Positions 8,178-15,873 of a stretch of DNA of 29,691 bases are shown piece after piece (position 1 is the stretch's first letter; each line of letters begins with the position of its first letter). The stretch comes from CAJJBL01 sp964519035. GTDB taxonomy: Bacteria; Pseudomonadota; Alphaproteobacteria; Puniceispirillales; Marisalimonadaceae. The stretch spans positions 1 to 29,691 of the forward strand of contig CAZFKZ010000022.1 of NCBI GenBank assembly GCA_964519035.1, written 5' to 3'. The translations under genes were made by a program, and so were the position numbers. A model generated the notes under the pieces. The model saw nothing but the letters and a program-made list of their open reading frames with translations. It ran no database searches and was not told the origin of the DNA.

Positions 8178-9116
8178 TTAATAACCAAGTGATATATCAA
8201 CCATGTTTGGTGGCAAAATATCTTCATTTATACATTTTACAGCATTTGCAATTTGTTCTGCAGCTGTATCTGGATTTGTTTCAGCCGCTACATGAGGCCA
8301 TAAGGTTATATTATCTTGTGTCCAAAATGGATGATCTTGAGTTAAAGGTTCCGTTCTATATACGTCTAAAATAGCTTGTGAAATTTGACCTGATTTACAA
8401 TTATTAATTAAATCTTGTTCTACAACATGCTCTCCTCTTCCTGCGTTAATAAAGCAAGATCCTTTTTTCATTTTTTTAAAAACATCATCTTGAAAAATAT
8501 TAACTGTTGAGGATGTCAAGGGTAGTAAACATACATGAATATCATTAGTTTTAATTAAGTTATCGAAACCATTTAAACCTTTCAAGCAATCCACACCTTT
8601 GATATATTTTTTTTTCCTGCTCCAACCAGTTACTTTAAATCCTAAAGAATTTAAATCTTTAGCTACCACACTACCTATCTCACCAATCCCATATATTCCA
8701 ATTTTAACATTTAAGAAATTAATCTCTTTTCTTGGTTTATATAATTTTATTTTTTCTTGATTATGATAACCATAAGTATCTCTAATATAATTTAAAACAG
8801 ACAAAATAACCCAATGGCTCATCGACTTGGCCATATATGGATCAACAATTCTTACTATATGAATTTTTTTATTAATAGAGTTTTTATTTAATATATGATC
8901 AACACCTTGACCTAAAGAAATAATTCCCTTTAATTTATCAAATAACAATAATTTTTCCATAGGAGCTTTCCATAGAAGTGCAGTAGTAGCTTTTTTAGCT
9001 TCAGCTGATAATAATGGAACAAGCTCTATCTCAGGAAGAAATAACTTAAGCCTTTTTTCCCAATTATATTGTTCTAAAATTGATGCATCTTTTTTATAAA
9101 ACGCTACTTTAGACAT
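8178..9116 (-). CDS. Glyoxylate/hydroxypyruvate reductase A-like dehydrogenase
   Basis: This 312-residue protein is a second D-2-hydroxyacid dehydrogenase, of the GhrA type (E. coli GhrA has 312 residues). The cofactor loop is YGIGEIG (142-148), and WSRKKK (165-170) after the beta-2 strand indicates NADPH preference. Catalytic residues are Arg227 (NAGRGEH), Glu256 (RTEPL) and His275 (WPHVAAET). GhrA reduces glyoxylate and hydroxypyruvate to glycolate and glycerate. The C-terminal segment LPPNMVDISLGY is close to the family's usual VD...GY ending. It starts 29 bases after the tRNA-Ala gene and lies upstream of the aldolase and dehydrogenase genes. No good Shine-Dalgarno sequence precedes the ATG. 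Confidence 0.88.
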   Translation of the reverse strand: MSKVAFYKKDASILEQYNWEKRLKLFLPEIELVPLLSAEAKKATTALLWKAPMEKLLLFDKLKGIISLGQGVDHILNKNSINKKIHIVRIVDPYMAKSMSHWVILSVLNYIRDTYGYHNQEKIKLYKPRKEINFLNVKIGIYGIGEIGSVVAKDLNSLGFKVTGWSRKKKYIKGVDCLKGLNGFDNLIKTNDIHVCLLPLTSSTVNIFQDDVFKKMKKGSCFINAGRGEHVVEQDLINNCKSGQISQAILDVYRTEPLTQDHPFWTQDNITLWPHVAAETNPDTAAEQIANAVKCINEDILPPNMVDISLGY

Positions 9117-9145
9117 TTAAATAAATTATTCTTTCTATAATAAAA

Positions 9146-9221
9146 TGGTGGAGCTAAACGGGTTCGAACCGATGACCTCTACACTGCCAGTGTAGCGCTC
9201 TCCCAGCTGAGCTATAGCCCC
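9146..9221 (-). tRNA. tRNA-Ala (anticodon GGC)
   Basis: This 76-base cloverleaf includes an encoded 3' CCA. The acceptor stem is GGGGCTA paired with TAGCTCC, including one G-U pair; the D stem is GCTC/GAGC. The anticodon stem CTACA/TGTAG encloses the loop CTGGCAG, so the anticodon is GGC, reading GCC and GCU alanine codons. The T arm has the loop TTCGAAC and one U-U mismatch, a feature I recall also from other alphaproteobacterial tRNA-Ala(GGC). It starts five bases after the TIGR02300 gene's stop, so it may be cut out of that transcript. Confidence 0.97.
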
Positions 9222-9226
9222 ATTTA

Positions 9227-9592
9227 TTAATTTTTATCTTCTTCAATATCTACACTAGTAATTTCAATTCCATCTTCTTCAGTTTCATTATCCACAAAAG
9301 ATATATCATCTTCAATAGTAACGCCTGTTGTATCATCTACATCCTTTGGGATCTCATCATCATCAATATTAGTTTCTATATCAATGTCAACATTTTCCGA
9401 GTTAGACAAATTTGTATTATTATCAATCTCCATTTTAGAAGATAAATTTTTACCCTTCCTTGCTTTTAAATAAAGATCAGGATCAAATTCCACATTGCAA
9501 GATGGACAAGTTATGGGAGATCGATTGAAGTCATAATACTTTAAAGAACATGAAGGACAAATTCTTTTCCTTCCCCACTCAGTTTTTCCCAT
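9227..9592 (-). CDS. TIGR02300 family zinc-ribbon protein with acidic tail
   Basis: This is a 121-residue protein of unknown function found widely in alphaproteobacteria. Residues 1-45 contain a zinc ribbon formed by Cys12/Cys15 and Cys29/Cys32, with KYYDFNRSP between them (the 'FYDLN' signature) and EFDPDLYLKARK after. The remainder is low-complexity and acidic: 24 of the last 63 residues are Asp or Glu. The ribbon suggests binding to nucleic acid or a protein partner, but no function is established. AGGAG precedes the ATG, and a TATAAT hexamer lies at 9608-9613 on this strand without a convincing -35. The gene is divergent from aroA and directly followed by tRNA-Ala, a neighbourhood I recall in other members of the class. 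Confidence 0.88.
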   Translation of the reverse strand: MGKTEWGRKRICPSCSLKYYDFNRSPITCPSCNVEFDPDLYLKARKGKNLSSKMEIDNNTNLSNSENVDIDIETNIDDDEIPKDVDDTTGVTIEDDISFVDNETEEDGIEITSVDIEEDKN

Positions 9593-9736
9593 TTATTAAC
9601 TCCTATAATTATAATATCAATAAATGGTTTAGACTGAAAAAAATGATTATGTCAAAATATATTTAACAAATAAGTTAACTTTTTATAAATTAAATATATA
9701 TTAACCATATAATATTAACTTTAAGGTAAATCATAA

Positions 9737-11095
9737 ATGATAAACTCAATTGTTTCAAAAAAAAGTTTGGGCTTATCAGGTGAAATTAAAATTCCAGGAG
9801 ATAAGTCTATATCCCACAGAGCTTTAATAATAGGATCCTCAGTAAATGGCATAATAAAAATATACAATATATTAGAAAGTGACGATGTTTTAGCAACTGC
9901 AAATGCTCTTAAAAAACTAGGTATTATAATAAATAAAATTTCAAGTTCTGAATGGGAAATTAAAGGAAATGGAATAGGAACGTTAGAAGGAAACAATCCT
10001 TTTTTAGATATGGGAAACTCTGGAACAGGCGTTAGATTATTAATGGGGTTAGTTGCTGGCTCAGATGTTGAGGTAACTTTTTCAGGTGATTATTCTCTTA
10101 ACAACAGACCAATGGCTCGTGTTATTGAACCACTTCTTAAAACAGGTGCAATTATAAAACACAATAATAATACTCTACCAATAAAGATTAGAGGTAGTAA
10201 AATTCCATTACCTATATCATATAATAGCCCAGTTTCATCTGCTCAAGTCAAGTCAGCCATATTACTTGCGGGCATGTCTTCTTTGGGCAAAACCAAATTT
10301 ACAGAACCTTCAGAATCTAGAGATCATTCTGAACGAATGCTCAAATATTTAGGAGCAGAAATAAATACAAATAGATTGAAAGACGGTTCTTGTGAAATAA
10401 TTTTGAATGGAATGCCTTTTCTTAAACCTTTAGATATAACTGTCCCTTCAGATCCATCAAGTGCAGCATTCCCCATAGTAGCAGCTTTAATCACACCTAA
10501 CAGTGAGATTTTAATAAAAAATATATGTGTTAATGAATTAAGAATTGGATTGTTATATACCTTAATAGAAATGGGAGCAAAAATAAATATTTCTAATAAA
10601 AGAGAAATAAATGGTGAAATTATAGCTGATATTATTGCAAAATCGAGTATTCTAAATGCAATCACAGTCCCAAAATCAAGAGCACCCTCAATGATAGATG
10701 AATATCCTATTCTTGCTATAGCAGCATCTCAAGCCAAAGGTACAACAATTATGGAAGGTGTTGAAGAACTTAGATATAAAGAGACTGACCGAATTAGTGC
10801 AATAGTTGAAGGTCTATGTGTTTTAGGAATTGAAGCTAATGAAACTAAAGACAGCATTAGTATTACTGGCATTAGTGAAAATGCGTCAATTCAAGGTGGA
10901 ATTGAATTAGATTCAAGGTTAGATCACAGGATAGCAATGTCTTTTCTATGCTTAGGGCTTGTGACTAAAAGACCAATAATTTTAAACAATACTGAAACTA
11001 TTAATTCATCATTTCCTTCATTTTTTGGTCAAATGAACCAAATAGGTGCAAATTTAGAGTATATAACCACTACAAACAATTCATCAAATGATTGA
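9737..11095 (+). CDS. aroA: 3-phosphoshikimate 1-carboxyvinyltransferase (EPSP synthase)
   Basis: This sixth shikimate-pathway enzyme joins shikimate-3-phosphate and phosphoenolpyruvate. The 452-residue length and the motifs GDKSISHR (21-28), SAQVK (168-172), RDHSE (195-199), catalytic Asp321 in IDEYP, RYKETDR (346-352) and DHR (396-398) are clear. GDK-S, SAQ-x-K and R-D-H-S-E are three of the four marks of class II enzymes; the fourth (N-x-T-R) reads NELR at 266-269, and the loop GNSGTG (93-98) keeps glycine where the CP4 class II enzyme has alanine. The ATG has AAGG ten bases upstream. It overlaps cmk by eight bases. A TATAAT at 9708-9713 is a possible -10 element. Confidence 0.97.
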   Translation: MINSIVSKKSLGLSGEIKIPGDKSISHRALIIGSSVNGIIKIYNILESDDVLATANALKKLGIIINKISSSEWEIKGNGIGTLEGNNPFLDMGNSGTGVRLLMGLVAGSDVEVTFSGDYSLNNRPMARVIEPLLKTGAIIKHNNNTLPIKIRGSKIPLPISYNSPVSSAQVKSAILLAGMSSLGKTKFTEPSESRDHSERMLKYLGAEINTNRLKDGSCEIILNGMPFLKPLDITVPSDPSSAAFPIVAALITPNSEILIKNICVNELRIGLLYTLIEMGAKINISNKREINGEIIADIIAKSSILNAITVPKSRAPSMIDEYPILAIAASQAKGTTIMEGVEELRYKETDRISAIVEGLCVLGIEANETKDSISITGISENASIQGGIELDSRLDHRIAMSFLCLGLVTKRPIILNNTETINSSFPSFFGQMNQIGANLEYITTTNNSSND

Positions 11096-11744
11096 AATAG
11101 CAATTGATGGAACAGCTGCATCGGGCAAAGGAACTTTAGCAAAAAATTTATCTGAAGTTTATGGTTATCCTCATCTTGATACAGGATTAATGTATAGAGC
11201 AGTAGCCTATAATCTTTTGTCCTGTGGGTATGAAATACATCAAGATCTTAATACATTATCTTGTAAAATTGCCAATGAGTTAAATTGGGTTGAACTAACA
11301 CCCCAAAACTTGAGATCTGAGAAAATTGCTTCCATGGCATCCAAAATTGCCACTTTTTCAGAGCTCAGAAATATTTTAAAATTTAAGCAAATAGAGTTTG
11401 CAAATGAAAGTAAACACAGATTTGGTGGTTGCATACTTGATGGAAGAGATATCGGCACAGTAATTTTGCCCAATGCAAACTATAAATTTTTTATTACAGC
11501 TTCTATCGAAGTAAGGGCTGCTAGAAGAATGTTAGAAAAAAATATAACTTACTTGCATGAAAAGGATGATGAGTGTATGTTGCAGACTTTAATTAATGAT
11601 ATGTATGAAAGAGATAAGTTAGATATGTCTAGATCCTCTTCCCCTCTTAAAACTTCTAAGGATGCTAGGGTAATAGATACAAGTAATATAGATGCTAACG
11701 AATTAACTTCATTAGCTATAAAAATTATTGAAGGCAAAAATTAG
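11088..11744 (+). CDS. cmk: Cytidylate kinase
   Basis: This 218-residue P-loop kinase phosphorylates CMP and dCMP using ATP. The nucleotide loop GTAASGKGT lies at residues 8-16; LDTGLMYRAVAY (about 31-42) and LDGRDIGTVI follow as the substrate-binding motifs of the family, and RDKLDMSRSSSPL matches the conserved arginine-rich region near the C-terminus. Length is normal. The ATG lies inside the last codons of aroA, so translation is probably coupled. rpsA follows after 177 bases; aroA-cmk-rpsA is a widely conserved order. Confidence 0.97.
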   Translation: MIEIAIDGTAASGKGTLAKNLSEVYGYPHLDTGLMYRAVAYNLLSCGYEIHQDLNTLSCKIANELNWVELTPQNLRSEKIASMASKIATFSELRNILKFKQIEFANESKHRFGGCILDGRDIGTVILPNANYKFFITASIEVRAARRMLEKNITYLHEKDDECMLQTLINDMYERDKLDMSRSSSPLKTSKDARVIDTSNIDANELTSLAIKIIEGKN

Positions 11745-11819
11745 ATTATGACAATATTATCGGATTATATTGTTTTTATATTAAACCATAACCAGCTTAC
11801 TGAATTTTTAATTCAAATT

Positions 11820-11865
11820 AGCTAAACTTAAAAGTATAACAACTTTTTTATCCGCAAGTTTAGCT
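11820..11865 (+). promoter_or_regulatory. Stem-loop 1 in the rpsA leader
   Basis: A perfect 10-base inverted repeat (AGCTAAACTT at 11820-11829, AAGTTTAGCT at 11856-11865) encloses a second one (AAAAGT at 11830-11835, ACTTTT at 11842-11847). The left arm is therefore 16 contiguous paired bases and the right arm has one eight-base bulge (TTATCCGC). As RNA it would form a two-tier hairpin about 55 bases before the rpsA start. A TATAAC inside it (11835-11840) could instead be a -10 box, in which case the repeat would be a DNA operator. Confidence 0.45.
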
Positions 11866-11880
11866 TCTAATGTTAGCTCA

Positions 11881-11914
11881 GTGTATTTCATATACACCAA
11901 ATTCTTTAAAGGAG
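11881..11914 (+). promoter_or_regulatory. Stem-loop 2 and ribosome site before rpsA
   Basis: GTGTAT (11881-11886) pairs with ATACAC (11892-11897) around a five-base loop. Thirteen bases later comes the GGAG ribosome site (11911-11914), seven bases before the TTG start at 11922. The ribosome site and its spacing decide this TTG as the rpsA start. Confidence 0.45.
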
Positions 11915-11921
11915 AATAATA

Positions 11922-13631
11922 TTGCCCCAAGCTGATACAACAGCAAATCTTGCTACAGAAAGTTTTTCAGACTTATTAGATCAAAGCTTCCAAGAAATGG
12001 CTAGCATTGAAGGTTCAGTTGTTTCTGGCACTGTATTATCCATTGAAAAAGATATGATATTGATTGACGTTGGGCTAAAATCTGAAGGCAGGGTTCCTCT
12101 AAGAGAATTTGAAAATGGTGATAATAAAACCGACATTAAAACTGGAGACATAGTTGAGGTTTATATAGAAAGACTTGAAGATAATAACGGACAAGCCGTT
12201 CTAAGTCGAGAAAAAGCTAGAAGAGAAGAATCATGGGTTAATTTAGAAAAAGCTCATGAAACACAAAAAAGAGTTAATGGTGTCATTTTTGGTAAAGTAA
12301 AAGGTGGATTCACAGTTGATTTAGAAGGGGCCACAGCTTTTCTTCCAGGAAGCCAAGTTGACATTAGACCCATTAAGGATTTAGGTATATTAATGGGAAC
12401 ACCACAACCATTCCAAATTTTAAAAATGGACAGAAGACGTGGAAACATTGTTGTTTCAAGAAGAGCCGTTCTTGAAGATAGTAGAGCTGAAGCAAGAACT
12501 GAGTTAGTTGCTAATCTTCAAGAAGGTCAGGTGCTTCAAGGTATTATTAAAAATATAACAGATTATGGAGCTTTCGTTGATTTAGGTGGTGTTGACGGAC
12601 TTCTTCACGTTACTGACATTTCTTGGAAAAGAATAAATCATCCATCAGAATTACTTGAAGTTGGTGAATCTGTTCAAGTAAAAGTTATTAAATTTAATGA
12701 AGAAACTCAAAGGATATCGCTTGGCATTAAACAATTAACTGAAGATCCATGGTCTAAAGTTTTTGAAAGATTCCCAATTGGTTCTAAAATGTCTGGTGTC
12801 GTAACAAATATAACTGATTACGGTGCTTTTGTAGAATTAGAAGATGGAATAGAAGGATTGGTTCATGTCTCTGAAATGAGTTGGACCAAAAAAAATGTTC
12901 ATCCAGGTAAAATAGTTTCTACATCAGAAAAGGTTGATGTAATTGTTCTTGAGATCGATGTTGCAAAAAGAAGGATTTCTTTAGGCATTAAACAGTGTAT
13001 TACTAATCCTTGGGAAACCTTTAAAGTTAGTAATAAAATAGGTGATATTATAAAGGGTGAGATTAGGAATATAACAGAGTTTGGTTTATTTGTTGCTCTT
13101 ACTGAAGATATTGACGGATTAGTTCATTTATCTGATTTAAGTTGGGATGGAAATGGCGATGAGTTGATAAAAAATTATATCAAAGGTAATGAAATTGAAG
13201 CCAAAATTTTAGATATAGATATTGAAAAAGAAAGAATTTCACTTGGAGTTAAACAATTAAAAGAAGATGTAACATCAACAGAAATTGACAATATTAGGAA
13301 AGGTTCAACGGTTACTTGTATTATTACAAGTATATCAGATGCCGGTTTAGAAGTCACTGTAAATGAGAGCTTAAAAGGCTATATCAAAAAAAATGACTTG
13401 GCTAGAGAAAGAACTGACCAAAGAACTGATAGGTATGGGATAGGCGACAAAGTTGATGCTAGCGTAACTAATATTGATAAAAAGTTAAGAAAGATTTCTC
13501 TTTCAATCAAAGCCAGAGAGATAGAAGAAGAAAAAAAGGCAATGGCACAATTTGGTTCATCTGATAGTGGAGCAAGCCTAGGTGATATTTTAGGTGCAGC
13601 TTTAGCAAAGAAGGATATTTCTAATAAGTAA
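11922..13631 (+). CDS. rpsA: 30S ribosomal protein S1
   Basis: This 569-residue protein has six S1 (OB-fold) repeats at about residues 31-97, 117-181, 202-271, 287-358, 374-446 and 461-531. Repeats 3-5 are best conserved (NITDYGAFV, GLLHV/GLVHV and RISLGIKQ motifs). S1 binds mRNA upstream of start codons and recruits it to the 30S subunit, which matters in a genome where many genes lack a strong Shine-Dalgarno. The C-terminal ASLGDILGAALAKK resembles the conserved tail of alphaproteobacterial S1. The start is TTG at 11922 with GGAG seven bases upstream; no ATG exists before the first repeat. The 177-base leader is structured and may allow S1 feedback control, as is known for rpsA in E. coli. 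ihfB follows. Confidence 0.98.
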   Translation: MPQADTTANLATESFSDLLDQSFQEMASIEGSVVSGTVLSIEKDMILIDVGLKSEGRVPLREFENGDNKTDIKTGDIVEVYIERLEDNNGQAVLSREKARREESWVNLEKAHETQKRVNGVIFGKVKGGFTVDLEGATAFLPGSQVDIRPIKDLGILMGTPQPFQILKMDRRRGNIVVSRRAVLEDSRAEARTELVANLQEGQVLQGIIKNITDYGAFVDLGGVDGLLHVTDISWKRINHPSELLEVGESVQVKVIKFNEETQRISLGIKQLTEDPWSKVFERFPIGSKMSGVVTNITDYGAFVELEDGIEGLVHVSEMSWTKKNVHPGKIVSTSEKVDVIVLEIDVAKRRISLGIKQCITNPWETFKVSNKIGDIIKGEIRNITEFGLFVALTEDIDGLVHLSDLSWDGNGDELIKNYIKGNEIEAKILDIDIEKERISLGVKQLKEDVTSTEIDNIRKGSTVTCIITSISDAGLEVTVNESLKGYIKKNDLARERTDQRTDRYGIGDKVDASVTNIDKKLRKISLSIKAREIEEEKKAMAQFGSSDSGASLGDILGAALAKKDISNK

Positions 13632-13663
13632 TTGATAATTGATTGCAATAAGGAGCTTTTATT

Positions 13664-13948
13664 TTGACAAAATCAGATCTTGTAGCAAAAATAGCTGATC
13701 TTAACCCTAATGTTTATCAAAAAGATGTTATAAAATTAGTTGATACATTTTTTGAAACAATTGTTAAAGCCATTGAAAAAAATGATAGGTTTGAATTACG
13801 AGGTTTTGGTACTTTTGGAGTAAAACAAAGAGAAGCAAGAATAGCAAGAAACCCTAAAAATGGTTCTGTTGTCGCTGTATCTAAAAAAAACATACCTTTT
13901 TTTAGAATGGGAAAAGGTATGAGAGATAGACTTAATAAATTAAATTGA
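13664..13948 (+). CDS. ihfB: Integration host factor subunit beta
   Basis: This 94-residue DNA-bending protein is of the HU/IHF family. The beta-ribbon arm with the intercalating proline is ARNPKNG (about residues 60-66), preceded by LRGFGTFGV. The rpsA-ihfB order is widely conserved in proteobacteria and supports the beta subunit rather than HU. The start is TTG at 13664 with a strong AGGAG eight bases upstream (13651-13655); it would lie in the rpsA transcript, 32 bases after the rpsA stop. IHF needs an alpha partner, which is not in this window. Confidence 0.93.
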   Translation: MTKSDLVAKIADLNPNVYQKDVIKLVDTFFETIVKAIEKNDRFELRGFGTFGVKQREARIARNPKNGSVVAVSKKNIPFFRMGKGMRDRLNKLN

Positions 13949-13988
13949 TTATTTTTTATGAATTTAATAATGTTCTATATCTTCTAAT

Positions 13989-14630
13989 ATGAAAAAAACT
14001 TTTGAAATTAAAATATGTGGTATTACTAATTTAGCCTGTATGAAAGCAGCTATTGATAGTGAAGTTGAATATATAGGTCTAGTATTTTTTGACAAATCAC
14101 CAAGGTATGTATCATTTGAAAAAACAAAAGATTTACTTAAAATTAGAAATAACCATTCTAAAATTGTAGCTTTAACGGTTGACCCAGACGAAATATTATT
14201 ATCCAAAATAATGGATTTCATTCAACCAGATTTTATTCAACTTCATGGCCAAGAAACACCCGAAAGATGTAAAGAAATTAGAAATAAGTATGATATTTCT
14301 ATTATTAAAGGTATTGGAATAAAAAATAAACAACAATTAGCTATTTCAAAAGCAAAATTTGAGCTAGTTTCAGATATATTACTTCTAGATGCTCCGTCTT
14401 CTGATTTACCTGGTGGAAATGGCAATAGCTTTAATTGGAACATATTAAGAGATTATAATTTTAGAAAAAAATGGATGCTTGCTGGTGGAATTAATTTAAG
14501 TAATGTAAAAGATGCAATAGAAACTGCCAATCCACCAGTTATTGATGTATCGTCAGGAGTAGAAGTTAAAAAAGGAATAAAATGTCCTGAGTTAATAAAA
14601 GAATTTGTTACGAAATGTAGAAATATATAA
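13989..14630 (+). CDS. trpF: Phosphoribosylanthranilate isomerase
   Basis: This 213-residue TIM-barrel enzyme rearranges phosphoribosylanthranilate to CdRP in tryptophan synthesis. The general base Cys10 is in KICGITN, the general acid Asp134 in LLLDAPS, and the phosphate-binding loops are PGGNGNSFNW (141-150) and AGGI. The ending IDVSSGVE is typical. No good ribosome site precedes the ATG at 13989. The gene begins a plus-strand run trpF-trpB-trpA-accD-folC found in many alphaproteobacteria; trpB begins ten bases after its stop. The 40-base gap after ihfB holds no attenuator-like structure. Confidence 0.96.
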   Translation: MKKTFEIKICGITNLACMKAAIDSEVEYIGLVFFDKSPRYVSFEKTKDLLKIRNNHSKIVALTVDPDEILLSKIMDFIQPDFIQLHGQETPERCKEIRNKYDISIIKGIGIKNKQQLAISKAKFELVSDILLLDAPSSDLPGGNGNSFNWNILRDYNFRKKWMLAGGINLSNVKDAIETANPPVIDVSSGVEVKKGIKCPELIKEFVTKCRNI

Positions 14631-14640
14631 TGGAAGTATA

Positions 14641-15873
14641 ATGAACGAATTAAATTTAAATAGTTTGAAATTAGGACCTGATTCTGATGGTAAATTTGGG
14701 ATTCATGGTGGGAGATTTGTTGCTGAAACATTAATGCCTCTTATATTAGAAGTAGAAAAATCATATGAATTAGCAATGAAAGATCAATTATTCCTTGATA
14801 AATTAGACATGTATAGACGAGATTATATTGGAAGACCTAGTCCTTTATATTTAGCAGAAAGGCTAACAGAACATTTTGGTGGTGCCAAAATTTATTTAAA
14901 AAGAGATGAGTTAAATCATACTGGTGCCCACAAAATTAATAATGTAATTGGACAAATTTTATTAGCAAAAAAAATGGGAAAAAATAAAATTATCGCTGAG
15001 ACTGGCGCTGGACAACATGGTGTTGCAACAGCAACTGCGTGTGCATTATTCGGATTTGAATGCGAAGTATTCATGGGTGTTACTGATATAGAAAGACAAA
15101 AACCTAATGTTCAGAGAATGCAATTGTTAGGAGCAAAAATAAATCCTGTGACATCAGGTGGTGGTACATTAAAAGATGCAATGAATGATGCTCTAAGATT
15201 TTGGGTATCAAATGCTAGTTCGCACTTCTATATTATTGGCACAGCTGCTGGACCTCACCCTTATCCAAAAATGGTAAGAGATTTTCAATCTATAATTGGA
15301 AAAGAGGCTAAAGAACAAATTTTAGAAAAAGAAGGCCGGCTACCTGATGCTCTTGTAGCTTGTATAGGAGGTGGATCTAATGCTTTAGGTTTATTCCATC
15401 CTTTTTTAGATGATAAAGATGTAGAAATTTTTGGTGTTGAAGCTGCTGGAAAAGGATTAGACACTCATCTTCATGCTGCTTCATTATCAGCTGGATCACC
15501 AGGTATCTTGCACGGAAATAGAACTTATTTACTGCAAGATGATGATGGTCAGATAATAGATGCTCATTCTATATCAGCTGGATTAGATTACCCCGGCATT
15601 GGTCCAGAACATTCTTGGTTATATGATATAGGAAGAATAAAATATCTTTCCACTACAGATGAAGAAAGTCTAATAGCATTCGAACTTTGTAGTAAATTAG
15701 AAGGTATTATTCCAGCTTTAGAACCTGCTCATGCGCTTCACATAACAGGAGAATTAGCAAAAAAAAGAAAAGGTCAGATTATTATAATGAATATGTGTGG
15801 CAGAGGAGATAAAGATTTGTCTTCAGTATTACCTTTAATTATGAAAAGAAGAGTTGAAAAAGAAATTAAATGA
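14641..15873 (+). CDS. trpB: Tryptophan synthase beta chain
   Basis: This 410-residue PLP enzyme condenses indole and serine. PLP is bound by Lys98 in HTGAHKINN, Glu120 is in ETGAGQHG, and the phosphate site is GGGSNA. An ATG 36 bases earlier is in frame, but that would overlap trpF; the ATG at 14641 has GGAAG four bases upstream (14632-14636) and gives the normal length, so it is preferred. Its stop overlaps the trpA start (ATGA), consistent with the equal amounts needed for the alpha2-beta2 complex. Confidence 0.97.
   Translation: MNELNLNSLKLGPDSDGKFGIHGGRFVAETLMPLILEVEKSYELAMKDQLFLDKLDMYRRDYIGRPSPLYLAERLTEHFGGAKIYLKRDELNHTGAHKINNVIGQILLAKKMGKNKIIAETGAGQHGVATATACALFGFECEVFMGVTDIERQKPNVQRMQLLGAKINPVTSGGGTLKDAMNDALRFWVSNASSHFYIIGTAAGPHPYPKMVRDFQSIIGKEAKEQILEKEGRLPDALVACIGGGSNALGLFHPFLDDKDVEIFGVEAAGKGLDTHLHAASLSAGSPGILHGNRTYLLQDDDGQIIDAHSISAGLDYPGIGPEHSWLYDIGRIKYLSTTDEESLIAFELCSKLEGIIPALEPAHALHITGELAKKRKGQIIIMNMCGRGDKDLSSVLPLIMKRRVEKEIK

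Noticed and set aside
9663..9720. Repeated TTAAC elements upstream of aroA as binding sites
   Set aside because: Four copies occur, but spacing is irregular and this pentamer is expected often in such AT-rich sequence.
10324..10665. Minus-strand reading frame of 113 codons opposite aroA
   Set aside because: Hydrophobic antisense shadow of a conserved gene, with no ribosome site or known motif.
13949..13988. Tryptophan attenuator or leader peptide before trpF
   Set aside because: The gap is 40 bases, with no Trp codons in a short frame and no alternative hairpins.
14605..14640. Upstream in-frame ATG for trpB
   Set aside because: It lies inside trpF without a ribosome site; the ATG at 14641 has GGAAG at a good distance and gives the normal length.
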